A stretch of DNA of 64,000 nucleotides. Origin: Planococcus koreensis. Its GTDB lineage: Bacteria > Bacillota > Bacilli > Bacillales_A > Planococcaceae. Numbering within the stretch: the stretch's first letter is position 1; the number at the start of each line of letters is the position of its first letter. A program made the translations under genes and the position numbers. The notes under the pieces were generated by a model, which ran no database searches, was not told the DNA's origin, and saw only the letters and a list, made by a program, of their open reading frames with translations. The stretch is taken from positions 1-64,000 of the forward strand of contig NZ_RQII01000028.1 in the NCBI RefSeq assembly GCF_004761975.1, read 5' to 3'. This document shows, in pieces, positions 18,786 to 26,205 of this stretch.

Positions 18786-19190
18786 CTACCTTTGCGCAAC
18801 AAACGTGCGCGCTATTTTTTCGATCGCTGGAATATCCGCCGGAGCCCATTCTACTTGCTCCAACTCGTTTGGTTTTAGCCATTCAATCGCCATGTGTTCC
18901 GTTAATACCGGCGTACCTTCGAGTAATTTGCAGTAGAAAGTTGTTAAATGGACAATACCAAAATCATATTCGTAAACAGTGTGTTCTACTTGTTTACCTA
19001 TTTCGATTTCACAATGTATTTCTTCTTTTATCTCACGCCGCAAGGCCTCTTGCGGCGATTCGTTTTCTTCAATCTTGCCACCTGGAAATTCCCATAGCTT
19101 CGGCAATGCTTTTTCAGTACCACGCTGGGCGCAGAGGATTTTTTCTCCGTCTGTGATGACCGCTCCAACGACATGGATGTTTTTCTTCAT
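18786..19190 (-). CDS. NUDIX hydrolase, MutT/8-oxo-dGTP diphosphatase-like
   Basis: 134 residues with a complete Nudix box: GGKIEENESPQEALRREIKEEI (G-x5-E-x7-REIKEEI) near residues 41-62. The start VVGAVITDGEKILCAQRG and the WEFPGGK lead-in are typical of MutT-type enzymes that hydrolyse (deoxy)nucleoside triphosphates such as 8-oxo-dGTP. It lies 7 nt upstream of the helicase gene and 24 nt downstream of the HU-like gene. NUDIX genes are frequent partners of DUF3427 helicases, which supports a joint function. Confidence 0.88.
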   Translation of the reverse strand: MKKNIHVVGAVITDGEKILCAQRGTEKALPKLWEFPGGKIEENESPQEALRREIKEEIHCEIEIGKQVEHTVYEYDFGIVHLTTFYCKLLEGTPVLTEHMAIEWLKPNELEQVEWAPADIPAIEKIARTFVAQR

Positions 19191-19214
19191 GCTGATCCCT
19201 CGCTTTTCAACATT

Positions 19215-19775
19215 CTATAAATACTTCCGGTAATTCCCTCTCAAAAACACACTATCAATTTGGCTCGTATACACTTCCGTGTTCAAAATCCGTTTGCTGA
19301 TCAAGCGGTTTGCAATGATTTCCGCTTCTCGGAAGTCCAAACTTACGGCATCGGCGATTTTCTGTGTTTCGATAATTGCCGGTTCGTCGGGATTGGCGCT
19401 CGCCTCTTTGGCGTTGCGGCTTTCTGCCACCACAAATCGTAACATCTCTGCTTCCTGTTCCGTTACCTTGCCGGCAGACACGAAGTTCTCGATAAAATCG
19501 CGCTGGTTGACGATGTCTTTCAGCACTTTTGCCGCTTTGAACTGAGGCGATCTGGATGAAGCGATGGTGATTTCCTCGCCGGTTTGCGGGTTGCGGCCCT
19601 TGCGCTCGCCCTTTGACGCGACTTGGAACGCGCCGAAATCGTTGATCTTCACTTCCTGGCCTTTTGCTAACGCGGTCGTGAGCGCTGACAAAATTTCGTT
19701 CAACGCTTTCGCGGATTGGTCTTTGGACAATTGGGTTTTATGTGAAATAACTTGAATCAGTTCTTTTTTGTTCAT
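19215..19775 (-). CDS. HU-family DNA-binding protein with extra C-terminal domain
   Basis: 186 residues from the ATG at 19,775, chosen because AGGAGG lies 8-9 nt upstream; a longer frame would put that site inside the gene. Residues 1-90 are a normal HU/IHF fold (MNKKELIQVI; KINDFGAFQV; RKGRNPQTGEEI; PQFKAAKVLK). About 95 more residues follow, helical and charged, ending REAEIIANRLISKRIL, which looks winged-helix-like. Ordinary HU proteins stop near residue 90. First gene of the leftward helicase operon. It may bend or mark DNA for that system or regulate it. The function of the added domain is unknown. Confidence 0.85.
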   Translation of the reverse strand: MNKKELIQVISHKTQLSKDQSAKALNEILSALTTALAKGQEVKINDFGAFQVASKGERKGRNPQTGEEITIASSRSPQFKAAKVLKDIVNQRDFIENFVSAGKVTEQEAEMLRFVVAESRNAKEASANPDEPAIIETQKIADAVSLDFREAEIIANRLISKRILNTEVYTSQIDSVFLRGNYRKYL

Positions 19776-19993
19776 GCGGTGGTTCCTCCTGTGCATATGG
19801 CTGAGCCATTATTTTTCTTATCCTTTATTATACAGTGTTTATTATTAGTATATTCACGTATTGAGAGAATGCTTCTATATCAAGAACAAGATTCTTATAT
19901 TTTTATACTCACAATGGAATTTTCTGTTAATATATTTAAAAGAAGATTTTTCCATTTTCTTCATTTCTCAATATTATTAAGGGGGAATACGAT

Positions 19994-20422
19994 TTGGCAG
20001 CTAAAGCAAATTCACAAATGATAAACAAACACGTATTAGAAAATGATTTGGATCTCCGTCAATTATCAAGAAGCATTATTTTTACAAAAGGGAATTTGTT
20101 TGTTTTATCCCCTTCTGCTCAAAACGAGTATAATTGGTTTGATTTACGAAGACCCAATTTGGAGCGCTATCAGGAAAAGCCTTACAGAGGTTTTCTTCTA
20201 GTACGCTTCTTTGATAAGCTCCTCGTGACCGAGCTCGAACCCTTTGTTAGAGAAATGATGCCAGACGATAAATTTGTGTTTACCAAAACAATCGGTCCCC
20301 ACTGGAAGTTCCGCATTGTGGTCAAAGGAAATAACTATTCCATTTACAACCAGCAGAATAGTAAAAAGCTTTATCCAATTCGGGAATGTTCTGTTCAAGA
20401 ACTGAAAATCCTGATCAGATAG
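19994..20422 (+). CDS. Hypothetical protein, TTG start
   Basis: 142 residues, not recognised. Translation likely begins at the TTG at 19,994, 8 nt after AAGGGGG; the first in-frame ATG is codon 9. The protein is basic and soluble, with no membrane segment and several Trp/Phe/Arg-rich strands (NEYNWFDLRRPN, GPHWKFRIVVKG). It is divergent from the HU-like gene across about 220 bp of AT-rich DNA and is the last gene before the island edge. It could belong to the adjacent defence operon as a separately expressed partner, or be unrelated. Confidence 0.7.
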   Translation: MAAKANSQMINKHVLENDLDLRQLSRSIIFTKGNLFVLSPSAQNEYNWFDLRRPNLERYQEKPYRGFLLVRFFDKLLVTELEPFVREMMPDDKFVFTKTIGPHWKFRIVVKGNNYSIYNQQNSKKLYPIRECSVQELKILIR

Positions 20423-20454
20423 GATAAAAATTTCAAACTACAGAGCATTCTACT

Positions 20455-20502
20455 AAAAAAAAGGCTGCCGTCCCGCTTTTATGCGGAATACGGAAGCCTC
20501 TT
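20455..20502. terminator. Bidirectional terminator at the island edge
   Basis: Hairpin AGGCTGCCGTCCCGC...GCGGAATACGGAAGCCT preceded on the plus strand by a long A-run (T-run on the minus strand). It closes the hypothetical gene on the left and the SDR gene on the right, and marks the change from AT-rich island to higher-GC chromosome. Confidence 0.85.
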
Positions 20503-20528
20503 TAGACCTATTCGTCACCTTGTAAAGC

Positions 20529-21320
20529 TTATAGTGCCTTAACCAACCCGCCATCAACCAATAACGTCTGTCCCGTTACGTAAGTGTTTGCGCCGGAACA
20601 CAGGAATACCGCTTGTTTGGCGAATTCGTCAGGGCGTCCGTAGCGGCCGATCGGAATGCTTTTTTCGGTTGCGCTTTTCAGTTCTTCGAAGTTCTGTCCG
20701 AGTTTGTCAGCCCGCATCTGGTCGAGCTCCGCCAAGCGGTCCGTGGCGATTCGGCCGGGGCCGAGCGTGTTAATGAGGATATTGTCTTTGCTGAATTCCT
20801 GGGACAAGCTTTTCGCCAAGCCGACGATGCCTGCACGGAATGTATTCGACAATAACAGGTTGTCCAGGCTTTGTTTGATGGAAGAAGAAGCGAAATTGAG
20901 GATGTGGCCGCTTCCCTGCTCACGCATGAACGGCAGCACTTCCCGGATCGCACGGATATAGCTCAGCAGGTTCAGTTCGTACGCCTTCTGCCATTGCTCA
21001 TCGGTAAACTGGTCGAATCCGCCCGCTGGCGGGCCCCCTGCATTATTGATCAGCACATCGACGCCGCCGTTTGTTTGGGCCGCATACGCCACAAGGTTTT
21101 TGAGGTCTTCCACGTTGGTGACGTCGCAGATTTGATAGGAAACGTTCGGATTATTGGTTTGTTCTTTGATTTCAGCAACGGTCTTCTGTAATTCTTCTTC
21201 GTTCCGGCTGCCGATTACGACGTGTGCGCCTTCTCTTGCAAACTCCAATGCCGTTGCTTTGCCTAAGCCTTTGCTGCCAGCCATGACGATGACCGATTTA
21301 CCTGTTAATCCTAAATCCAC
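20529..21320 (-). CDS. Short-chain dehydrogenase/reductase, atypical active site
   Basis: 263-residue Rossmann-fold SDR. The cofactor site is clear (GSKGLG near residue 16, INNAGG near 90), but at the place of the canonical Tyr-x3-Lys the sequence reads LLLSNTFRAGIVGLAK, giving Ser and Arg instead. A subgroup of FabG-like proteins with this pattern is known and its substrates are uncertain. The GTG start overlaps the last base of the FAH gene stop, with AGGAGG upstream. It forms a two-gene unit with the FAH hydrolase and could reduce or oxidise a keto acid made there. Confidence 0.85.
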   Translation of the reverse strand: MDLGLTGKSVIVMAGSKGLGKATALEFAREGAHVVIGSRNEEELQKTVAEIKEQTNNPNVSYQICDVTNVEDLKNLVAYAAQTNGGVDVLINNAGGPPAGGFDQFTDEQWQKAYELNLLSYIRAIREVLPFMREQGSGHILNFASSSIKQSLDNLLLSNTFRAGIVGLAKSLSQEFSKDNILINTLGPGRIATDRLAELDQMRADKLGQNFEELKSATEKSIPIGRYGRPDEFAKQAVFLCSGANTYVTGQTLLVDGGLVKAL

Positions 21321-22234
21321 TAGAATTCCTCCTCTTTCCTATTAGCTGTTTTTGAAGCTTTCAGATCGGCGCACGGATTGGCGAGCGCCTCGAATCCCTC
21401 GATGCGGCATTCCACTTGATCGCCGTCCTGGATGGGGACCGCTCCCGGCGTACCGGTGGAAATGATGTCGCCCGGAAGCAGCGTCATCACTTTGGAATGG
21501 AACGACACCAGAAATTCCGGACTGAACGTCATATGGTCGATCGTGTTTTTGCGGTGGACCGTTCCGTTGATAACCGTTGCGACTTCCAGCGCATGCAAAT
21601 CGCCGATTTCGTCTTTTGTCACGAATTGCGGGCCGAAGCTGAAAAACGTATCAAAGCTTTTGGCACGCGTCAGGTAACGCGGATTTTTCTGCAGGATGTC
21701 TTCTGCTGTCATGTCGATGATTGTTGTGTAGCCCGCTATATACGGCATGACGTCTCCTTCTTCCACATCGCGGCACGTTTTGCCGATGATGACGCCAAGT
21801 TCCGCTTCCGCCGTTGTCCGTTCCGATTGCAGCGGTATTTCGATGGTATCTCCTGGGCCGATGATCGACGTATCCGGTTTCATGAAGCTAGCCGGTTCGG
21901 TGTTTGGCGCTTTTTCACCCAAGTCTGACGCATGGTCAACGTAGTTAAGGCCAATGCCCCAAATCTTCCTCGGCCGCCTGTACAGCGGGCCATATGACAA
22001 GCTTTCCGCATCTTCCACCAGAAGTTGGCCGCGTTCGATGGCGGCTTTGCCAGTTTCGTTGAACCAGCGTGTCAGCCCATCGAGCTCACCGGATTCGATC
22101 AGCCCGAAAATATTCGTCTGCCAGTTTTCGTTATAGGTTTTATTGACAGCAGCAACCGCAGCAGCCTTGCCGCCGCTGATGATTGCCGCCTGTTCTGCTT
22201 GTCCGTTTTGAATCATTGCCAAACGCATCTTCAA
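21320..22234 (-). CDS. Fumarylacetoacetate hydrolase (FAH) family protein
   Basis: 304 residues. The C-terminal 200 residues carry the FAH fold: WGIGLNYVDHASD, then FMKPDTSIIGPGDTIEIP, EAELGVIIGK (metal-binding Glu) and TPGAVPIQDGDQVECRIEG. These enzymes hydrolyse or isomerise acyl-pyruvates and related 2-keto acids using Mg2+ or Mn2+. Together with the downstream SDR and the neighbouring sugar-acid genes, a role in 2-keto-deoxy sugar acid breakdown is plausible but not proven. It is preceded by AAGGAGGACATTGAAG and separated from the lar operon by a terminator, so it has its own promoter. Confidence 0.88.
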   Translation of the reverse strand: MKMRLAMIQNGQAEQAAIISGGKAAAVAAVNKTYNENWQTNIFGLIESGELDGLTRWFNETGKAAIERGQLLVEDAESLSYGPLYRRPRKIWGIGLNYVDHASDLGEKAPNTEPASFMKPDTSIIGPGDTIEIPLQSERTTAEAELGVIIGKTCRDVEEGDVMPYIAGYTTIIDMTAEDILQKNPRYLTRAKSFDTFFSFGPQFVTKDEIGDLHALEVATVINGTVHRKNTIDHMTFSPEFLVSFHSKVMTLLPGDIISTGTPGAVPIQDGDQVECRIEGFEALANPCADLKASKTANRKEEEF

Positions 22235-22308
22235 TGTCCTCCTTCCATATCCCTTCGCTTGCGAGCCGATATCGCAATCTGCGGTTTAACACTCGCCTCG
22301 GTTTTCAT

Positions 22309-22367
22309 AAAAAAATCCCTCTGCTGCCAAACAGGAACTCATTCTTCCTGTCTGGCATCGGAGGGAT
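22309..22367 (-). terminator. Strong terminator after the lar operon
   Basis: Long hairpin on the minus strand: ATCCCTCCGATGCCAGACAGGAA pairs with TTCCTGTTTGGCAGCAGAGGGAT, followed by seven T. It ends the glycerate-kinase/lar transcript and separates it from the FAH-SDR pair. The stem (over 20 bp with small mismatches) is longer than usual. Confidence 0.85.
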
Positions 22368-22480
22368 CAGCGCGCAATAGCAAAGCCGGATCTAGTCTGC
22401 GCAAACGATCGGCCAACTGCCAGATAAACTGCCCGCCATAACAGGCATTTCATCTGGAAGATTTTAAATAAGACAAGGTT

Positions 22481-23140
22481 TTAAATCCACAGCCTGAACA
22501 GCCCTTCATTGACCCCCAGATTGTACATATAATAGAGCCCGAACGCGGCACTGAGCAGCCCCGCGAACTGGATGAGCGGCTTGTTGATGCTGCGCTTGTT
22601 TTTGCTCAGGACAAACGGGATTCCGATAACGGTGTTGAAAAACAGCATGGAGACGATGGTGCCGAGGCCGAATACCAGGATATAGGCCGCTCCCTGCCAA
22701 ACGCTGTCAACGGTGCCGAGCGTCAACAAAATAATCGCCGCGCTCCCCGCAAGGCCATGGATAAAGCCCATGATCAGCGGCTTGCGATAGGAAAATTTGC
22801 CGTCTGCGCCAGCTGCTTGTGTATCGTGATGGCCGTTTTTCCGGTGCGACGCCATCGCTGTTACGCCGAAATAGACGAGCATGATGCCGACGAGAAATTC
22901 GAGGCTCATTGCCCATTTGTCAGAGATGCTGATTTTCAGGACGATCAGCAGCATGCCGACGACGAATAGCGTGCTGGTGTGGCCGATGCCCCAAAACACG
23001 CCGACGAGCGACGACTTCCACAATTTCTTGCTTTGGCTCGCGATCGTCGATACGCCGATGATGTGGTCCGGCTCGAGCGCGTGTTTGATGCCGAGCAGGA
23101 ATCCGATGGTTAAGATGGACAATAAGCTGAGTTGTTCCAC
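22481..23140 (-). CDS. Nickel permease-like membrane protein (HX4DH motif)
   Basis: 219 residues with about six membrane segments. The first helix holds HALEPDH at residues 20-26, the HX4DH nickel/cobalt signature of NiCoT and UreH/HupE-type carriers, followed by STIASQ. It most resembles the UreH-type branch. It lies 21 nt downstream of larC at the end of the lar operon, so it very likely brings in the Ni2+ that LarC inserts into the pincer cofactor. Located in the cell membrane. Confidence 0.85.
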   Translation of the reverse strand: MEQLSLLSILTIGFLLGIKHALEPDHIIGVSTIASQSKKLWKSSLVGVFWGIGHTSTLFVVGMLLIVLKISISDKWAMSLEFLVGIMLVYFGVTAMASHRKNGHHDTQAAGADGKFSYRKPLIMGFIHGLAGSAAIILLTLGTVDSVWQGAAYILVFGLGTIVSMLFFNTVIGIPFVLSKNKRSINKPLIQFAGLLSAAFGLYYMYNLGVNEGLFRLWI

Positions 23141-23161
23141 AGGGATGACCTCATATCTTCT

Positions 23162-24553
23162 TTAGACTTTTGCTAATGCGCCTGCCGCTTGCTGGACTTC
23201 CTGGAAAACGTCGCGCAGCGGCACATTGTGGGCAATTGCGGCGGTTTTCACTTCTTCGAACTCCGGCGACACTTTGATGACTTCGCCGTCCAGGCTGCCC
23301 ACTTTGACGGTGATGCTGCCGTAAGGGGTGTCGACGGCCTTGAATTCGCGGTCGAGGATGCGCCGCGTCCAATCGGCTTTGCGGACGCCGAATGTGCTCG
23401 TCTCGCGCAGCAGGATGTCTTCCAGTACGAAAGCGTGATGCGGCTTCGCAAGGACGGTGATGAGCGTGCCGGGACGGCTTTTCTTCATGGCGACCGGTGT
23501 GTAATAGACGTCGAGTGCGCCGGCGTCGAGCAGCTTCTCCATGACGTAGCCGAGCGTTTCGCCTGTCGAGTCGTCAAGCTGGCATTCAAGTATCGTGATG
23601 TTCTCGCGCACAGCAACCGTTTCTTCATTGAACAGCACCGCACGGATGACGTTCGGGTGTTCGAAATTCTTTTTGCCCGCGCCGTAGCCGATGTTCTCGA
23701 TGGCAAGCGCTGGCAAATGGCCATAGTCGTCCGCAAGGGCTTTGAGGAATGCCGCTCCGGTCGGTGTGGTCAGCTCGCCGCGGACGTGAAAGTCGGCGAG
23801 CGGAACGCCTTTCAGGATTTCCGCCGTGGCTGGTGCCGGAATCGGATACAAGCCGTGGGCGATCATGATTTTGCCGTGGCCGGTCGGTACAGGCGACGAC
23901 ACGATGCGGTCGACGCCGAGGCTCTCCAGCGCCAGGCATACGCCGATGATGTCGATGATGGAATCCATTGCGCCGACTTCGTGGAAATGCACTTCTGCCG
24001 GGTCCATGCCATGTATTTTGCCTTCGGCTTGCGCGATGACTTCGAATACCGCCAGGCTGCGCTGTTTGACGCGCTCCGGCAGCTCGCTGTCCGCAATCAT
24101 TCCAAGGATCGTCGACGCTTTGCGGTGGGAATGCGAATGATGGCCGTCGTCATGTGCATGTTCATGGCCATGATCGTGGCCGTGGCTATGATCGTGATCA
24201 TGGGAATGGCTATGTGAATGTGAGTGGCTATGGGTTTCGCCATGGGAATGTGCATGCCCGTCATCGTGCGTATGGGAATGGCTATGCGCTTCGCTGTGTG
24301 AATGGCTGTGTTCATGCGGATGGTCGTGGGAATGGCTGTGCGCCGCTTCGCCTGCATCCTGGAACTGCAGATCCAATAGCTTCGCCGAAATGCCGCGCTT
24401 GTCGACTTGCTTGACGTCGAGCGTGAACGGATCGAGCGGCATTTTTTTCAAGTGTTCGCTGATGTAATGGATGTCGGCGCCCAGGTCGATCAACGCCGAC
24501 AGCGTCATATCGCCGGAAATGCCGGATTGGCAATCAAGATACAGAAGTTTCAT
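23162..24553 (-). CDS. larC: Nickel-pincer cofactor nickel insertase LarC
   Basis: 463-residue CTP-dependent cyclometallase that inserts nickel into the pyridinium dithiocarboxylate precursor (last step of NPN cofactor synthesis). It starts KLLYLDCQSGISGDMTLSAL, the family signature. Unlike Lactobacillus, where larC is split by a programmed frameshift, this is one continuous frame. Residues ~72-143 are an extreme His-rich insertion with about 33 His in 72 residues, mainly HS/HD/HG repeats, probably a nickel store. The DNA there is a matching low-complexity repeat. The ATG overlaps the end of larB by 20 nt. Confidence 0.95.
   Translation of the reverse strand: MKLLYLDCQSGISGDMTLSALIDLGADIHYISEHLKKMPLDPFTLDVKQVDKRGISAKLLDLQFQDAGEAAHSHSHDHPHEHSHSHSEAHSHSHTHDDGHAHSHGETHSHSHSHSHSHDHDHSHGHDHGHEHAHDDGHHSHSHRKASTILGMIADSELPERVKQRSLAVFEVIAQAEGKIHGMDPAEVHFHEVGAMDSIIDIIGVCLALESLGVDRIVSSPVPTGHGKIMIAHGLYPIPAPATAEILKGVPLADFHVRGELTTPTGAAFLKALADDYGHLPALAIENIGYGAGKKNFEHPNVIRAVLFNEETVAVRENITILECQLDDSTGETLGYVMEKLLDAGALDVYYTPVAMKKSRPGTLITVLAKPHHAFVLEDILLRETSTFGVRKADWTRRILDREFKAVDTPYGSITVKVGSLDGEVIKVSPEFEEVKTAAIAHNVPLRDVFQEVQQAAGALAKV
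24123..24346. repeat. Low-complexity CAY/His-codon repeat inside larC
   Basis: Degenerate short repeats such as GAATGGCTATG and CATGG on the plus strand, encoding alternating His-Ser/Asp/Gly in larC. There is no fixed unit or spacer, so it is a coding tract and not CRISPR. Such DNA tends to change length between strains. Confidence 0.8.
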
Positions 24554-25229
24554 GGTGGACCCCCTCAGACACTAGTTTCATGATCATGGCGGCTTGGTAA
24601 GCTGCGCCGAAGCCATTGTCGATGTTGACGACGCTCATGCCGGATGCGCACGAGCTCATCATGGCGAGCAGCGGCGTGATGCCTTCGAAATGCGTGCCGT
24701 AGCCTACCGATGTCGGTACCGCAATGACCGGGCGCTGCACGAGCCCGCCGACAACGCTCGCCAAGGCGCCTTCCATGCCGGCGACAACGATAAGGACGCT
24801 CGCTTTGGTGATGTCGTCGCGGTAGGCGAGCAGGCGGTCGATGCCGGCAACGCCGACGTCATAGAGCCGGCTCACTTTGCAGCCCATCCACTCAGCGGTG
24901 ATCGCTGCTTCTTCCGCCACGAACAGATCGGACGTGCCGGCAGCAAGCACCATCACTTCGCCGCCGAAATTCAGCACCGGCTTGCCGTAAAGCAGGATGC
25001 GCGACGTGCTGTCATACACCGCTTCCGGAAAGCGTTCCAGCAAAATTTCCGCTTTTTCCTTGGCAACCCGCGTCACCATGACTTTGCCGTGGCGTTCGAT
25101 CAGCTTGCCCATGATCGGTTCGATGTGTTCAACCGCTTTTCCTTCGCCGTAAATGACTTCCGGAAAGCCCTGCCGCTCTTCGCGGGCGTAATCCACTTTG
25201 CTGAATCCTAAGTCTTCAAAGTTCTCCAT
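24534..25229 (-). CDS. larB: Nickel-pincer cofactor carboxylase/hydrolase LarB
   Basis: 231 residues. LarB carboxylates the pyridinium ring of NaAD and hydrolyses the phosphoanhydride, the first step of nickel-pincer cofactor synthesis. The C-terminal ~150 residues are PurE-like (VLAAGTSDLFVAEEAA, VVAGMEGALASVVGGL, PVIAVPTSVGYG), and the cysteine in MMSSCASGM is a candidate catalytic residue. The N-terminal region FSKVDYAREERQGFPEVIYGEGK is characteristic of the family. It sits between larE (upstream) and larC (overlapping 20 nt). Confidence 0.94.
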   Translation of the reverse strand: MENFEDLGFSKVDYAREERQGFPEVIYGEGKAVEHIEPIMGKLIERHGKVMVTRVAKEKAEILLERFPEAVYDSTSRILLYGKPVLNFGGEVMVLAAGTSDLFVAEEAAITAEWMGCKVSRLYDVGVAGIDRLLAYRDDITKASVLIVVAGMEGALASVVGGLVQRPVIAVPTSVGYGTHFEGITPLLAMMSSCASGMSVVNIDNGFGAAYQAAMIMKLVSEGVHHETSVS

Positions 25230-25300
25230 GTGCTCACCTGCTGTCTTAGTCTTGGCAATAAAAGCGCTTGGCTTTTATTCCAGAATGCTGTCCGTCTTGC

Positions 25301-25333
25301 AAAGAAACGAACCCGTCTGAAAAGACCGGGTCC
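25301..25333 (-). terminator. Weak hairpin between larE and larB
   Basis: ACCCGGTCT and AGACGGGT can pair with one bulged G on the minus strand, followed by GTTTCTTT. It lies in the 120-nt gap after larE, wider than other gaps in the operon. It may reduce expression of larB, larC and the permease relative to larA and larE rather than end transcription fully. Confidence 0.4.
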
Positions 25334-25349
25334 GCCTGTTATTTGTTTA

Positions 25350-26183
25350 TCAATTTACTTTATCGGCCATTTCTTCTTCGGTCAACACTTCGTTCATGCT
25401 GCCGGTGCGGTAGCCGCGAAGGTCGATGGAGATGTATTGGAAGCCGAGCGTTGTCAGTTTCAACAGGATCCGGTCGCGGTAGCCGACCAATTTCGCCATG
25501 TCGGCAGGTGCCACTTCGATGCGTGCCGTGTTGCCGTGATGGCGCACGCGCACCATTTCGATGCCGAGTTTCGCAATGAATTTCTCCGCTTCGTCGACTT
25601 GGCGGATTTTCTCTTTGTCGAGGCGTTCGCCGTACGGGATGCGGGAAGACAAGCTGCACGATGCTGGCTTGTCCCAAACCGGCAGGCCGAGCTCTTTCGA
25701 CAATTCACGCACTTCGCGCTTGTAAAGGTCCGCTTCCTGCAGCACGCTGCGGGCGCCGGCTTCTGTGCGGGCGCGCAGGCCTGGGCGGAAATCGTCCAGG
25801 TCGTCCATGATCATGCCGTCAAGGACATGGTCGTAGCCGAGCTCTTGCGCCAGCTCATTCAAATGGCTGTATAGTAGTTTCTTGCTGAAATACCAGCTTT
25901 CCGGCGTATTCGCTGCCACGCCTTCATCTTCCAGTTCCTTGATTTCGGTTTTCAGCACGTTCGCGCCCATGTCTTCCGCCAATTTGACGGCTCCTGCGAA
26001 TTCTTCTTTGCGGAACAGTTCCGAACCGACGACAACAGCGAGGACGTTGTCCGTTCCAAGTACCTGCTGCGCGCGCTTCAGCACCAAAGTGCTGTCGACG
26101 CCGCCTGAGAATGCGACGATGACGCGGTTCATGCCGGATAAGATGTCACCGAGTTTGTGGTTTTTTTCAGTCGTTAAAGTCAT
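25350..26183 (-). CDS. larE: Nickel-pincer cofactor sulfur transferase LarE
   Basis: 277-residue PP-loop enzyme that adenylates the carboxylated precursor and adds sulfur. SGGVDS is at residues 26-31. Cysteine 176, in DKPASCSLSSRIPYG, sits at the same number as the sacrificial Cys176 of Lactiplantibacillus plantarum LarE, so this is probably the single-cysteine type that gives up its own sulfur and works once per protein. It starts 22 nt after larA. Confidence 0.95.
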   Translation of the reverse strand: MTLTTEKNHKLGDILSGMNRVIVAFSGGVDSTLVLKRAQQVLGTDNVLAVVVGSELFRKEEFAGAVKLAEDMGANVLKTEIKELEDEGVAANTPESWYFSKKLLYSHLNELAQELGYDHVLDGMIMDDLDDFRPGLRARTEAGARSVLQEADLYKREVRELSKELGLPVWDKPASCSLSSRIPYGERLDKEKIRQVDEAEKFIAKLGIEMVRVRHHGNTARIEVAPADMAKLVGYRDRILLKLTTLGFQYISIDLRGYRTGSMNEVLTEEEMADKVN

Positions 26184-26205
26184 AGGGAATTGCTCCTTTG
26201 TGGTT

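Noticed and set aside
1-20450. BREX, DISARM or type I restriction system
   Set aside because: No methyltransferase or the matching helicase set is present; the genes fit Dnd phosphorothioation plus a separate helicase-nuclease operon.
22240-22480. Riboswitch or T-box in the gap before the FAH gene
   Set aside because: The long hairpin with seven T fits a terminator of the lar operon; no T-box or known aptamer core sequence is seen.
23189-24217. Long plus-strand open frame (342 codons) opposite larC
   Set aside because: It is a mirror of the high-GC larC coding strand and His repeat, has no ribosome site and no family features; larC on the minus strand is certain.
24123-24346. CRISPR-like or tandem repeat array
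   Set aside because: No constant repeat unit or spacers; the pattern is explained by His-Ser/Asp/Gly codons in larC.
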